From contig NZ_BQHY01000008.1 in the NCBI RefSeq assembly GCF_021602155.1, forward strand, positions 248,001-312,000: a stretch of DNA of 64,000 bases, in the 5' to 3' direction. Source of the DNA: Pseudomonas parakoreensis. Lineage in GTDB: Bacteria > Pseudomonadota > Gammaproteobacteria > Pseudomonadales > Pseudomonadaceae. Numbering within the stretch: the stretch's first letter is position 1; each line of letters starts with the position of its first letter. The translations under genes were made by a program, and so were the position numbers. Below, in pieces: positions 1-8,334 of the stretch. The notes below the pieces were generated by a model. The model made no database searches and was not told the origin of the DNA. It saw nothing but the letters and a program-made list of their open reading frames with translations.

Positions 1-612
1 CGCCATTATCAAGAGAAGGCCCGGGAACTGAGCGACTTGCGCCATCAGGCCGCCAGCAGCCTCGCCAGCGCCGTGGAGCAAGAGATCCAGCGTTTGGGCA
101 TGCCGGGCGGACGCTTCACCATCGAGCTGCGCGCCAATACCAGCGACGAACTACAGCCTAACGGCCTGGAACAAGTCGAACTGCTGGTCAGCGCCAACCC
201 CGGCCAGCCGCTCAAGGCGCTGGCCAAAGTAGCCTCCGGTGGCGAGCTGTCGCGAATCAGCCTGGCGATTCAAGTGATCACTGCGCAGACCTCACGAGTG
301 CCAACCCTGGTATTCGACGAAGTGGACGTGGGTATCGGCGGGCCGACAGCGGAAATCGTCGGTCAGTTGTTGCGGCGTCTTGGCGATCGCGGCCAAGTGC
401 TGACCGTGACGCATTTGCCGCAAGTGGCGGCGCAGGGTCATCAGCATTTATTTGTGCACAAGGTTCGCGGTGAACAGGCTACCCACACCGCCGTGTCCAA
501 ACTGAGCAAGAACGACCGCATAGAGGAAGTAGCGCGGATGCTGGGCGGCATCGACTTGACCAAAGAGTCCTTGGCTCACGCGAAAAAAATGGTGGTCACG
601 GCAAAAGTTTAA
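1..612 (+). CDS. recN: DNA repair protein RecN, C-terminal part (5' end outside window)
   Basis: RecN is an SMC-like ATPase of recombinational double-strand break repair. Only its last 203 residues lie here; the frame is open from base 1, so the true start is upstream. The ATP-binding half is visible: the ABC signature SGGELSRISLA, the Walker B stretch PTLVFDEVDVGIGG and the H-loop LTVTHLPQVAAQGHQ occur in the expected order, and the protein ends normally at the TAA. The usual neighbour fur follows, facing it, which supports the call. A bidirectional-looking terminator lies between the two genes. Nothing abnormal is seen in this part. Confidence 0.97.
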   Translation, partial: RHYQEKARELSDLRHQAASSLASAVEQEIQRLGMPGGRFTIELRANTSDELQPNGLEQVELLVSANPGQPLKALAKVASGGELSRISLAIQVITAQTSRVPTLVFDEVDVGIGGPTAEIVGQLLRRLGDRGQVLTVTHLPQVAAQGHQHLFVHKVRGEQATHTAVSKLSKNDRIEEVARMLGGIDLTKESLAHAKKMVVTAKV

Positions 613-627
613 GAACGGCAGAAAGCA

Positions 628-653
628 CGAAGGCGACCCTTGAGTCGCCTTCG
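628..653. terminator. Shared terminator between recN and fur
   Basis: A 10-bp perfect stem (CGAAGGCGAC / GTCGCCTTCG) with a short loop lies between the convergent 3' ends of recN and fur, followed on the plus strand by a T-rich tail. It could serve both genes. Confidence 0.8.
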
Positions 654-687
654 TTCGTTTCGCGAACCTGAAATTCGCGCGACATGC

Positions 688-1092
688 TTACTTTTTCTTG
701 CGTACGTACAGCACCAGATTGTGATCTACCAGATCAACACCGTGCTCCTCGGCAATTGCCTTCTGGAGCTTTTCGATTTCCGGACTGACGAATTCGACGA
801 CTTCACCGGTTTCCACGTTGACCATATGGTCGTGGTGGCCACCGTCGGCCAATTCGAATACCGCGTGGCCACCGTCGAAGTTGTGACGGACCACGAGGCC
901 AGCAGCTTCGAACTGGGTCAGAACACGGTAAACCGTGGCCAGACCGACGTCCTCGCCCGCTTCCATCAACGCCTTGTAGACGTCTTCGGCACTCATGTGA
1001 CGCTGCTCGGTAGAGTCGAGCATTTGCAGGATCTTGACCCGTGGCAGGGTCACTTTGAGGCCGGCTTTGCGTAGTTCGCTATTTTCAACCAT
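688..1092 (-). CDS. fur: Ferric uptake regulator Fur
   Basis: Fur is the cytoplasmic Fe2+-dependent repressor of siderophore and iron-uptake genes. The 134-residue protein has the winged-helix DNA-binding half (recognition region AEDVYKALMEAGEDVGLATVYRVL is visible) and the metal-binding dimerisation half with the HHDHMVN motif. I see no cysteine at all, so the CxxC structural zinc site of the E. coli protein is missing, as known for Pseudomonas Fur. Length and the basic C-terminal end (LYVRKKK) are typical. It is divergent from bamE/omlA across only 97 bp, the usual Pseudomonas arrangement with overlapping promoters. Confidence 0.98.
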   Translation of the reverse strand: MVENSELRKAGLKVTLPRVKILQMLDSTEQRHMSAEDVYKALMEAGEDVGLATVYRVLTQFEAAGLVVRHNFDGGHAVFELADGGHHDHMVNVETGEVVEFVSPEIEKLQKAIAEEHGVDLVDHNLVLYVRKKK

Positions 1093-1189
1093 GGTCAGCT
1101 TTCTCGCGATGCTGCTTCGCAGCTTCTCTTAATGCGGGTATGATCGGCGTTTACGTTGTCCCAGCCAAGATAGTGGAAGTCGCCCACCG
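1093..1189. promoter_or_regulatory. Divergent fur / bamE promoter region
   Basis: This 97-bp gap must carry both outward promoters. A TATGAT hexamer at 1139-1144 is a plausible -10 box for bamE, about 45 bp before its start. No convincing -35 or Fur box could be assigned by eye. Confidence 0.4.
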
Positions 1190-1717
1190 ATGCAAAACAC
1201 CAAGCTCTTGCTAACCAGTTTCACCTTTGTGGGACTGCTCGCACTCGCCGGTTGTTCATTCCCCGGGGTTTACAAAATCGACATCCAGCAGGGCAATGTC
1301 GTCACGCAGGACATGATAGACCAGTTACGCCCGGGAATGACCCGTCGGCAAGTACGGTTTATCATGGGTAACCCTCTGCTGACCGACACGTTCCATGCCG
1401 ATCGCTGGGATTATCTGTACAGCCTGCAACCTGGTGGCGGTGAACGCCAGCAGGAGCGCGTGAGTGTCAACTTCAACTCCAACGACCAGCTTGTCAGCCT
1501 GTCCGGTGACTTCATGCCGGGCGTAAGCCGTGACGAGGCCATTCTCGGAAAGGACAGTGGCACCAGCGTGACCGCCCCTGCTGAAAACGCCGAGAAGCCG
1601 AAGCCGGAACAACCCGCCAAACCAGGCTCCTTGCTGGATTCGATCCAGAAGGACGTGGACGGTGTTGAAACCGTTCCGGTTCCGACGCCTGAGCCGCTGG
1701 ACACCTCCCCGCAGTAA
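1190..1717 (+). CDS. bamE: Outer membrane protein assembly factor BamE (OmlA/SmpA) lipoprotein
   Basis: BamE is a small lipoprotein of the BAM complex that inserts beta-barrel proteins into the outer membrane. The 175-residue product starts with a lipoprotein signal peptide ending in the lipobox LAGC. The SmpA/OmlA domain is recognisable by [19 protein letters not shown], the segment [20 protein letters not shown], and the strand [17 protein letters not shown]. The last 60 residues are proline/glutamate-rich and probably disordered, an extension common in Pseudomonas OmlA. It is divergent from fur and closed by a strong terminator. Confidence 0.95.
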   Translation: MQNTKLLLTSFTFVGLLALAGCSFPGVYKIDIQQGNVVTQDMIDQLRPGMTRRQVRFIMGNPLLTDTFHADRWDYLYSLQPGGGERQQERVSVNFNSNDQLVSLSGDFMPGVSRDEAILGKDSGTSVTAPAENAEKPKPEQPAKPGSLLDSIQKDVDGVETVPVPTPEPLDTSPQ

Positions 1718-1724
1718 TGCGCGA

Positions 1725-1763
1725 GGCAATAAAAAACCCGGAATTTCCGGGTTTTTTATTGCC
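1725..1763. terminator. Bidirectional terminator after bamE / rnfH
   Basis: A perfect inverted repeat (GGCAATAAAAAACCCGGAA, one central T, then its complement) gives an A-tract/stem/T-tract structure working on either strand, between the convergent bamE and rnfH genes. Confidence 0.92.
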
Positions 1764-1778
1764 TGCGATCTGGCCAGG

Positions 1779-2093
1779 CTACTGATTTCGCGCTTTGGCC
1801 TCGGCAGCCTTGGCCGCCCGCAGGCGTCGCACCTCTTTCGGGTCCGCCAGCAACGGCCGGTAGATCTCGATGCGCTCCCCCGCCTGAATCAAGCGAGCCC
1901 GTGGATCAGCCACCACCTTGCCGAAGATCCCCAGCGGACAATCACTCAGATCCAGCTCCGGGAATTCATCGCCAATACCTGACTTGAGCACCGCCTCTCG
2001 CACTGTCGTCCCTTCCGGGACGCTCAAAGTGCGCAGAAGCTGACGATCCACGGCGGCATACACCACTTCAATCTCGATCACCGGATCAACCAT
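1779..2093 (-). CDS. rnfH: RnfH family (UPF0125, RatB) ubiquitin-like protein
   Basis: This 104-residue protein belongs to the RnfH/YfjF (PF03658) family with a beta-grasp fold; its biochemical role is not settled. Family signs are the N-terminal strand IEIEVVYAAVDRQLL, the segment VPEGTTVREAVLKSGI, LGIFGKVV and ERIEIYRPLLADPKEVRRLRA. The start is ATG at 2093; a longer open frame exists upstream but runs into ratA. Its first 8 bases overlap the end of ratA, so the two are translationally linked, matching the widely conserved ratA-rnfH pair next to smpB and bamE. Confidence 0.93.
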   Translation of the reverse strand: MVDPVIEIEVVYAAVDRQLLRTLSVPEGTTVREAVLKSGIGDEFPELDLSDCPLGIFGKVVADPRARLIQAGERIEIYRPLLADPKEVRRLRAAKAAEAKARNQ

Positions 2094-2520
2094 GCATCTG
2101 CTTGGCACGCTGGCAGAACGCATCCACCAACGTATTCGCCGCCTGATTGAACAGCGGGCCCAGTGTGGCGCGCACCAGCGGGCCGGCGTAGTCAAAAGAC
2201 AGGTCAAGACTGATCTTGCAGGCTTTCTCGTTCAATGCCTTGAAGACCCAGACGCCATGCAGCTGGTTGAACGGGCCTTCTTCCAGATTCATCTCGATCG
2301 ATTGCCCCGGCACCAACGTATTGCGCGTGACGAAGTGCTGACTGAGACCGCCCTTGGCCACGCCAACGCTGGCGCGCATGTGCTCGGGCGAGCTTTCCAG
2401 CACTTCGGCGGACGAACACCATGGCAAGAATTCCGGGTAACGCGCGACGTCGTTGACCAGGTCGTAGAGGAATTGCGCCGGGTATGGCAGCAACGCCGAA
2501 CGTTGAATATGTGTCGTCAT
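2086..2520 (-). CDS. ratA: RatA-like START/polyketide cyclase domain protein
   Basis: This 144-residue single-domain protein is of the SRPBCC/Coq10 family (RatA, YfjG). In E. coli RatA was reported to bind the 50S subunit and block ribosome association; relatives bind ubiquinone-type lipids. Visible family motifs are HIQRSALLPYPAQFLYDLV near the N-terminus, YPEFLPWCSSAEVLES, and the C-terminal helix NQAANTLVDAFCQRAKQMHG. ATG at 2520 gives the normal length. It precedes rnfH with an 8-bp overlap and is opposite in direction to smpB, as in other gamma-proteobacteria. Confidence 0.93.
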   Translation of the reverse strand: MTTHIQRSALLPYPAQFLYDLVNDVARYPEFLPWCSSAEVLESSPEHMRASVGVAKGGLSQHFVTRNTLVPGQSIEMNLEEGPFNQLHGVWVFKALNEKACKISLDLSFDYAGPLVRATLGPLFNQAANTLVDAFCQRAKQMHG

Positions 2521-2527
2521 GTAAGCG

Positions 2528-3931
2528 TTACTTCCAGAGCTGAGCGGCAAACACTACAAGAATGCCGATAGGCGCCACGTAGCGCATCAAGAACAAGGAC
2601 AGGGCAAACAGCGCCGGGTTACGAATCGACAACTCCTCCCGCACCGCATCACGCCCCATCACCCAACCGGCAAACAGCACGAAGCACAGGCCACCGAGCG
2701 GCAACATGATCCGCGAGGTGAAGAAATCGATCACGCCGAAGAAGTCCAGACCGCCCGCCGCACCCCATTGGTAGAGATGGAACAGCCCGCCTTCGTTCAC
2801 GAAAAATTTGGCTTCCTTCCAGATATTGAAAGAGAAAACCGTACCCAGACCGACGAACCAGCAGATGAACGCCAGCCAGAAAGTCACCCAGCCACGGCTG
2901 ATTTTCGTGCGTTCAACCAGATAGGCCACCATCGGTTCAAGCAAGGAAATCGCCGAGCTCCAGGCGGCAATCGCCACCAGCACAAAGAACACCACGCCCA
3001 TCAACTGGCCGAAAACCACGTTACCGAAGGCAAATGGCAGACTGACAAACATCAGGCCTGGGCCTTCGCTAGGGTTCAAACCGCCAGCAAACACAATCGG
3101 AAACAATGCCAGACCGGCCACCAGCGATACAAAGGTATCCAGCAGCGCCACACCGACCACGGTGCCAGAGAGCGAGGCTTCCTTGGTCATGTAAGCGCCG
3201 TAGATCATGATCGAGCCGACGCCCACGCTCAGGGAAAAGAACGCGTGGCCCATGGCGGGCAGCAAGCCGTCGAGGACTTTTTCCGGATGGAAGTCGAACA
3301 TGAAATGCACGCCTTCCATGAAATGCCCGGTAGTCATGCTGTAACCCAGCAATACCAACACCATCACGAACAGCAGTGGCATCATGATCCGCAGGCTGCG
3401 CTCCAGCCCGGCAACCACGCCTTTGGCGATCACCACGGCCGACAACAGCATGAAAACTGTGTGCCAAAGTGTCAGACGCCAGGGATCGGAGATCACATTG
3501 CCGAAATAAGCGCCGACCTGCTCCGCCGTAGCACCCTGGAAGTCGCCGCGCCCCATGTCGATGATGTAATCCAGCGACCAGCCGCCGACCACACTATAGA
3601 AAGACAGGATCAGCAGCGCCGTGATCATCCCGGCAAACGCGCCCCACGACCACTTGCCAGAATGCCCGGCCTCCCGCGCCAACACCTTCAAAGCGTTCGC
3701 CGGACTCTGCCGTGCGCGACGGCCGATCAGGGTTTCCGCCAGCATGACCGGGATCCCGATCAATGCGATGCAGGCCAGAAACATCAGCACGAAGGCGCCG
3801 CCGCCGTAGACCCCGACCATGTAGGGGAATTTCCAGATGCTGCCCAGTCCCACGGCCGAACCGGTCGCGGCGAATATGAAAACCCAGCGGCTAGCCCAAC
3901 TGCCGTGGACAGAAACCTTGTCTGTCGACAT
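2528..3931 (-). CDS. Sodium-dependent transporter, NSS/SNF family
   Basis: This inner-membrane Na+-coupled symporter of the neurotransmitter:sodium symporter family (LeuT fold) likely imports an amino acid or related amine; the substrate is not readable from sequence. The 467-residue protein has the hallmark first helix with the unwound Na+/substrate site, ATGSAVGLGSIWKFPY at residues 22-37, then about 11-12 hydrophobic helices. Typical segments such as SFYSVVGGWSLDYI and AFFSLSVGVGSIMIYGAYM are present. It ends 7 bp upstream of the ratA start on the same strand, so co-transcription with ratA-rnfH is possible. Length is normal. Confidence 0.93.
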   Translation of the reverse strand: MSTDKVSVHGSWASRWVFIFAATGSAVGLGSIWKFPYMVGVYGGGAFVLMFLACIALIGIPVMLAETLIGRRARQSPANALKVLAREAGHSGKWSWGAFAGMITALLILSFYSVVGGWSLDYIIDMGRGDFQGATAEQVGAYFGNVISDPWRLTLWHTVFMLLSAVVIAKGVVAGLERSLRIMMPLLFVMVLVLLGYSMTTGHFMEGVHFMFDFHPEKVLDGLLPAMGHAFFSLSVGVGSIMIYGAYMTKEASLSGTVVGVALLDTFVSLVAGLALFPIVFAGGLNPSEGPGLMFVSLPFAFGNVVFGQLMGVVFFVLVAIAAWSSAISLLEPMVAYLVERTKISRGWVTFWLAFICWFVGLGTVFSFNIWKEAKFFVNEGGLFHLYQWGAAGGLDFFGVIDFFTSRIMLPLGGLCFVLFAGWVMGRDAVREELSIRNPALFALSLFLMRYVAPIGILVVFAAQLWK

Positions 3932-4050
3932 TGAATATCACGCCCAAGCGTTAGAAAAAGAGGCCGCATTGTCCGGGATTCACTCAACCTGCTCAAGCAC
4001 GCAGCATCACCGTAGCCGAGGATCATTTATCTCCATATAATGCCGCCCCT

Positions 4051-4533
4051 ATGGCTAAACAGAAGAAACACCCAACAGGGACCATCGCGCAGAACAAAAA
4101 GGCGCGACACGATTACTTCATCGAACATCGTTTCGAGGCTGGTCTGGTCCTGGCCGGCTGGGAAGTAAAAAGTCTGCGGGCAAGCAAGCTGCAACTGGTC
4201 GACAGTTACGTGCTGCTCAAGGACGGCGAAGCCTGGCTTCTCGGCAGTCACATCACGCCGTTGATGACCGCCAGCACCCACGTCATCGCCGATCCGACCC
4301 GCACCCGCAAACTGCTGCTCAATAAGCGCGAGCTGGAAAAACTCGCCGCTGCCGTGCAACAGAAAGGCTACGCCTGCGTGTGCCTGTCCTTCTACTGGAG
4401 CAAGCACATGGTCAAGTGCGAGATTGCTCTGGGCAAGGGCAAGAAGGAATACGACAAGCGTGACACCGAGCGCGAACGCGACGCCGGTCGAGAGCTGCAG
4501 CGCGCCGTGCGCAACAAGGGCAAGGAAGAATAA
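4051..4533 (+). CDS. smpB: SsrA-binding protein SmpB
   Basis: SmpB binds tmRNA and brings it to stalled ribosomes for trans-translation. The 160-residue protein shows the family pattern: the N-terminal lysine-rich stretch ending [29 protein letters not shown], the segment LLGSHITPL and the basic C-terminal tail [20 protein letters not shown] that reaches into the ribosome A site. Its RNA partner, ssrA, is in this window about 9.7 kb downstream on the same strand. Start is ATG at 4051; the Shine-Dalgarno is weak. A REP-type hairpin follows the stop. Confidence 0.98.
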   Translation: MAKQKKHPTGTIAQNKKARHDYFIEHRFEAGLVLAGWEVKSLRASKLQLVDSYVLLKDGEAWLLGSHITPLMTASTHVIADPTRTRKLLLNKRELEKLAAAVQQKGYACVCLSFYWSKHMVKCEIALGKGKKEYDKRDTERERDAGRELQRAVRNKGKEE

Positions 4534-4546
4534 TTTCTTCTGCCTG

Positions 4547-4624
4547 AAAGATCGCAGCCTTCGGCAGCTCCTACAGGGAAAGACACATTCCTGTGTAGGA
4601 GCTGCCGAAGGCTGCGATCTTTTT
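4547..4624. repeat. REP-type inverted pair (GATCGCAGCC/GGCAGCTCCTAC class)
   Basis: Two inverted arms, AGATCGCAGCCTTCGGCAGC and its complement, face each other across a short spacer between smpB and the convergent lldR gene. The right arm ends in TTTT, so it may also terminate transcription. Related copies occur at 25532, 30587 and 37341. Confidence 0.88.
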
Positions 4625-4635
4625 GCTTCTAAAAG

Positions 4636-5403
4636 CTACATTCCCTTGCGCCGCTCCGCCCGAGCCATGCGCTGAACTTCCTGCCGCACCTCTTCCAGCA
4701 CTTCCTGCACATACAGAATGTGCCGACTGGAAACCTCCCGCGCCTGCTCCGCACGCCCTTCGATAATCGCCAGATACAGCTCCCGGTGCTGAGAGATCAG
4801 CATGTCGCGGGTTTCCGTGCGCTGTTTGTACATGCCGCCGATGTTGGTCACCACGTTGCGCTTGAGCAAATCGAAAAGCCCGCGAATGGTGTGCAGCAGC
4901 ACCGCGTTGTGACTGGCTTCGGCAATCGCCAAATGAAACTTCGCGTCCGCCGCGCCCTCTTCCACCCGGCTCACTTCGTCATGCCGCGTGTAGCAATCCT
5001 GCAGCTCGTTGAACGCTGCGGTCAGGCGCTCACGATCCACATCCGTGGCGCGCAATGCTGCGTAATAGGCACACGATGCCTCCAGAGTGTGCCGAAACTC
5101 CAGCAAATCGCGCTGTGCTTCGGGGTTGCTCTCCAGCAGCAATAGCAGGGGGTCGCTGAAGGTCGATCCGAGGGTTTCCACCACGTAATTGCCGCCGCCC
5201 TGGCGACTGACCAGCAAGCCCTTGGCCGCCAGTTTCTGAATCGCTTCGCGCAACGACGGACGCGATACACCGAACTGCTCGGCCAAGGTGCGCTCAGCCG
5301 GAAGCCGCTCGCCGGACTTCAGCGTGCCCTCAAGGATCATCCCCTCGAGGCGCTCGACAATATCGTCAGACAAACGGCGCTGACGAATCTGATCAAACCC
5401 CAT
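4636..5403 (-). CDS. lldR: GntR/FadR-family regulator LldR of lactate utilisation
   Basis: This cytoplasmic repressor is expected to release DNA when lactate is present. The 255-residue protein has an N-terminal winged helix (LPAERTLAEQFGVSRPSLRE, residues about 39-58) and a C-terminal all-helical FCD ligand-binding domain (residues about 85-230), including the conserved FHLAIAEASHN metal-site helix. The role is inferred from its place divergent from lldP and from the lactate dehydrogenase genes downstream. A perfect 17-bp palindrome in the shared promoter region is a likely operator. The start ATG at 5403 gives a normal family length. Confidence 0.92.
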   Translation of the reverse strand: MGFDQIRQRRLSDDIVERLEGMILEGTLKSGERLPAERTLAEQFGVSRPSLREAIQKLAAKGLLVSRQGGGNYVVETLGSTFSDPLLLLLESNPEAQRDLLEFRHTLEASCAYYAALRATDVDRERLTAAFNELQDCYTRHDEVSRVEEGAADAKFHLAIAEASHNAVLLHTIRGLFDLLKRNVVTNIGGMYKQRTETRDMLISQHRELYLAIIEGRAEQAREVSSRHILYVQEVLEEVRQEVQRMARAERRKGM

Positions 5404-5596
5404 AACTCATTTCTCCACGATCCCGACCGCTCGCCGGGCTCTCTATTCTGGCCTATCGGCGCCCCGCCGACACCTGTCAGAGCACATTTGCCCGACCGGA
5501 TCAGATGCCTTCTGCACCGCTTATTCGACAAAAGTTTCAGGGCGACAAATTGACACACCGATATCAAGGCTTTTACCCTAGCCAACAGCGATTGTA

Positions 5597-5613
5597 AATT
5601 GGTATTACCAATT
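5597..5613. promoter_or_regulatory. Probable LldR operator upstream of lldP
   Basis: AATTGGTA-T-TACCAATT is a perfect 17-bp palindrome with the TTGGT-N3-ACCAA core usual for FCD-type GntR regulators. It lies about 50 bp before the lldP start in the 261-bp lldR/lldP gap. Binding by LldR is inferred. Confidence 0.75.
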
Positions 5614-5664
5614 AACCAAAAACGCTGACAGTGCCTGACCAACAACAATTAGGGGCCACCCCAT

Positions 5665-7359
5665 ATGCAAACCTGGCAACAGCTCTATACCCCGCTCGGC
5701 AGTCTCGGTGTCTCCGCACTCGCGGCCGTCATCCCCATCGTTTTCTTCTTTCTGGCTCTGGCGGTGTTCCGCCTCAAGGGTCATGTGGCCGGCAGCATCA
5801 CGCTCGCCCTGTCGATTGCCGTGGCGATTTTCGCCTTTCACATGCCGGTCGACATGGCTTTCGCCGCTGCCGGATACGGCTTTGCCTATGGTCTGTGGCC
5901 GATTGCCTGGATCATCGTCGCGGCGGTGTTCCTCTACAAACTGACGGTCAAGAGTGGTCAGTTCGAGGTCATTCGTAGTTCGGTACTGTCGATCACCGAC
6001 GACCAGCGTTTGCAGGTGCTGCTGATCGGTTTCTGCTTCGGTGCGTTTCTGGAAGGTGCCGCCGGCTTCGGCGCGCCAGTGGCCATTACCGCCGCGCTGC
6101 TGGTCGGCCTCGGGTTCAATCCGCTGTACGCCGCCGGCCTGTGCCTGATTGCCAACACCGCGCCGGTGGCCTTCGGCGCCCTTGGGATTCCGATCATCGT
6201 GGCCGGCCAGGTCACTGGCATCGACGCGTTCAAGATCGGCGCCATGACCGGCCGCCAGCTACCACTGCTGTCGCTGTTCGTACCGTTCTGGCTGGTGTTC
6301 ATGATGGACGGCCTGCGTGGTGTGCGTGAAACCTGGCCGGCAGCGCTGGTTGCAGGCCTGAGCTTCGCCGTGACCCAGTACTTCACTTCGAACTTCATCG
6401 GCCCGGAGCTGCCGGACATCACCTCGGCCCTGGCCAGCCTGATTTCCCTGACCCTGTTCCTCAAAGTCTGGCAGCCAAAACGCGCCGCCGGTCAGCATAT
6501 CGCCGGCGCCGTGTCGGCCTCGGTGGTAACCGCCAGCGCTGGCGGTTTCGGCCAGAAACGCAGCACCGTGGCATCGCCTTACAGCCTCTGGGAAATTTTC
6601 ATTGCCTGGTCGCCATTCCTGGTCCTCACCGTGCTGGTAACCATCTGGACCCTAAAGCCGTTCAAGGCCATGTTTGCCGCCGGCGGTTCGATGTACGCCT
6701 GGGTGTTCAACTTTGCCATCCCGCACCTGGATCAGCTGGTGATCAAGACCGCGCCGATCGTGGCCACACCGACTGCGATTCCGGCGGTGTTCAAACTCGA
6801 CCCGATTTCCGCGACCGGTACCGCGATTTTCTTCTCGGCGCTGATCTCGATGCTGGTATTGAAGATCAACTTCAAAACTGGTCTGACCACTTTGAAAGAG
6901 ACCTTCTACGAACTGCGCTGGCCGATTCTGTCGATCGGCATGGTGCTGGCCTTCGCCTTCGTCACCAACTACTCGGGGATGTCTTCGACCATGGCGCTGG
7001 TCCTGGCCGCGACCGGCGCAGCCTTCCCGTTCTTCTCGCCGTTCCTCGGCTGGCTGGGCGTGTTCCTCACCGGTTCCGATACTTCGTCCAACGCGCTGTT
7101 CAGTTCGCTGCAGGCGACCACCGCACACCAGATCGGCGTCAACGACACCTTGCTGGTAGCGGCCAATACTAGCGGCGGCGTGACCGGCAAGATGATCTCG
7201 CCACAATCGATCGCCGTGGCCTGCGCCGCGACCGGGCTGGTGGGCAAGGAATCGGATCTGTTCCGCTTCACCCTCAAGCACAGCCTATTCTTTGCCACGA
7301 TTGTCGGCCTGATTACGCTGGCCCAGGCCTACTGGTTCACCGGCATGCTGGTGCACTGA
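5665..7359 (+). CDS. lldP: L-lactate permease LldP
   Basis: LldP is an inner-membrane lactate:H+ symporter (also glycolate) of the LctP family. The 564-residue protein is hydrophobic throughout with about 12-14 helices. Family segments include [52 protein letters not shown] and, near the C-terminus, [16 protein letters not shown] followed by [23 protein letters not shown] at 5665 follows the putative LldR operator. It heads a same-strand run with the lactate dehydrogenase genes; the 150-bp gap to lutA may hold a second promoter or only leader. Confidence 0.97.
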   Translation: MQTWQQLYTPLGSLGVSALAAVIPIVFFFLALAVFRLKGHVAGSITLALSIAVAIFAFHMPVDMAFAAAGYGFAYGLWPIAWIIVAAVFLYKLTVKSGQFEVIRSSVLSITDDQRLQVLLIGFCFGAFLEGAAGFGAPVAITAALLVGLGFNPLYAAGLCLIANTAPVAFGALGIPIIVAGQVTGIDAFKIGAMTGRQLPLLSLFVPFWLVFMMDGLRGVRETWPAALVAGLSFAVTQYFTSNFIGPELPDITSALASLISLTLFLKVWQPKRAAGQHIAGAVSASVVTASAGGFGQKRSTVASPYSLWEIFIAWSPFLVLTVLVTIWTLKPFKAMFAAGGSMYAWVFNFAIPHLDQLVIKTAPIVATPTAIPAVFKLDPISATGTAIFFSALISMLVLKINFKTGLTTLKETFYELRWPILSIGMVLAFAFVTNYSGMSSTMALVLAATGAAFPFFSPFLGWLGVFLTGSDTSSNALFSSLQATTAHQIGVNDTLLVAANTSGGVTGKMISPQSIAVACAATGLVGKESDLFRFTLKHSLFFATIVGLITLAQAYWFTGMLVH

Positions 7360-7509
7360 TCCTATAAACAAAACGGAAATAACCGACGCCGGTTCGTGAT
7401 TCCGGCGTTAGCAACTCACCACCCGGTCTGTAAGGCTGCTGAAAGCAAGGCGCTTTATATTCAGCAGCCGCCACAGACGGATAACCGGGCCCACCCGGAG
7501 ACACGCCTG

Positions 7510-8334
7510 ATGAGCGAGCTTTTTTACAACGCTGTGCCCAACGCCACGCGCGTCGCACCGCCACTGCCTGAACCTCGGCAATACCCCAGCGAGAAACCGT
7601 CGCGGGTCTACCTGTTCGGCACGTGCGTGGTCGACCTGTTCTACCCCGAAGCAGGGATGGACGCGATCCATTTGCTGGAGCGCGAAGGCATCCGCGTCGA
7701 GTACCCGCAAGGGCAGAGCTGCTGCGGGCAACCGGCCTACACCTCGGGTTACACCGAGCAGGCGCGGACGGTCGCGCGCGCGCAACTGGCGTTGTTTGCC
7801 GGGGATTATCCGGTGGTGGTGCCGTCGGGTTCCTGCGCGGGCATGCTGCGCGAGCATTACGCGGACTTGTTCAAGGACGAGCCGCAAACGTTGAAACAGG
7901 TACAGGCCCTCGCGGCCCGCACCTATGAACTGGCCGAGTTCCTGCTGTTCGTCTGCAAGGTGCAGCTCAAGGACAGCGGCGAACCGGTCAAAGTGGCGCT
8001 GCACACTTCGTGTTCGGCACGTCGCGAAATGAATACCCACCTGCACGGCCGCGAGCTGTTGGCGCAGTTGAGCAACGTGGAACGGGTCAACCACGATCAC
8101 GAAAGCGAATGCTGTGGCTTCGGTGGGACATTCAGCGTCCGTATGCCAGACATTTCCGGCGCAATGGTGGCTGACAAGACCAAAGCGTTGAAGGATTCCG
8201 GCGCACACAAAGTGTTGAGCGCCGACTGTGGCTGTTTGATGAACATCAACGGCGCATTGGAGAAACAAAAAGAAGCGCTGCGCGGGCAACATCTCGCCAG
8301 CTTTCTGTGGCAACGAACCGGAGGTGCGCAATGA
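7510..8334 (+). CDS. lutA: L-lactate dehydrogenase complex subunit LutA/LldE (CCG-domain Fe-S protein)
   Basis: LutA (YkgE/LldE) is one of three cytoplasmic subunits that oxidise L-lactate to pyruvate. The 274-residue protein has two cysteine-rich CCG domains: the motifs QSCCGQPAYTSGY and ESECCGFGGTFSV, plus supporting cysteines in PSGSCAGML and HTSCSARRE, which in this family hold an Fe-S cluster. An upstream in-frame extension to 7396 exists, but the ATG at 7510 gives the family length and the typical start MSELFYN. The stop overlaps the start of lutB (ATGA). Confidence 0.95.
   Translation: MSELFYNAVPNATRVAPPLPEPRQYPSEKPSRVYLFGTCVVDLFYPEAGMDAIHLLEREGIRVEYPQGQSCCGQPAYTSGYTEQARTVARAQLALFAGDYPVVVPSGSCAGMLREHYADLFKDEPQTLKQVQALAARTYELAEFLLFVCKVQLKDSGEPVKVALHTSCSARREMNTHLHGRELLAQLSNVERVNHDHESECCGFGGTFSVRMPDISGAMVADKTKALKDSGAHKVLSADCGCLMNINGALEKQKEALRGQHLASFLWQRTGGAQ

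Noticed and set aside
2768-3934. Long plus-strand open frame (388 codons) opposite the Na+ symporter gene
   Set aside because: It is antisense to a clear membrane transporter, rich in His/Gln/Arg as expected for a shadow frame in GC-rich DNA, and has no family resemblance.
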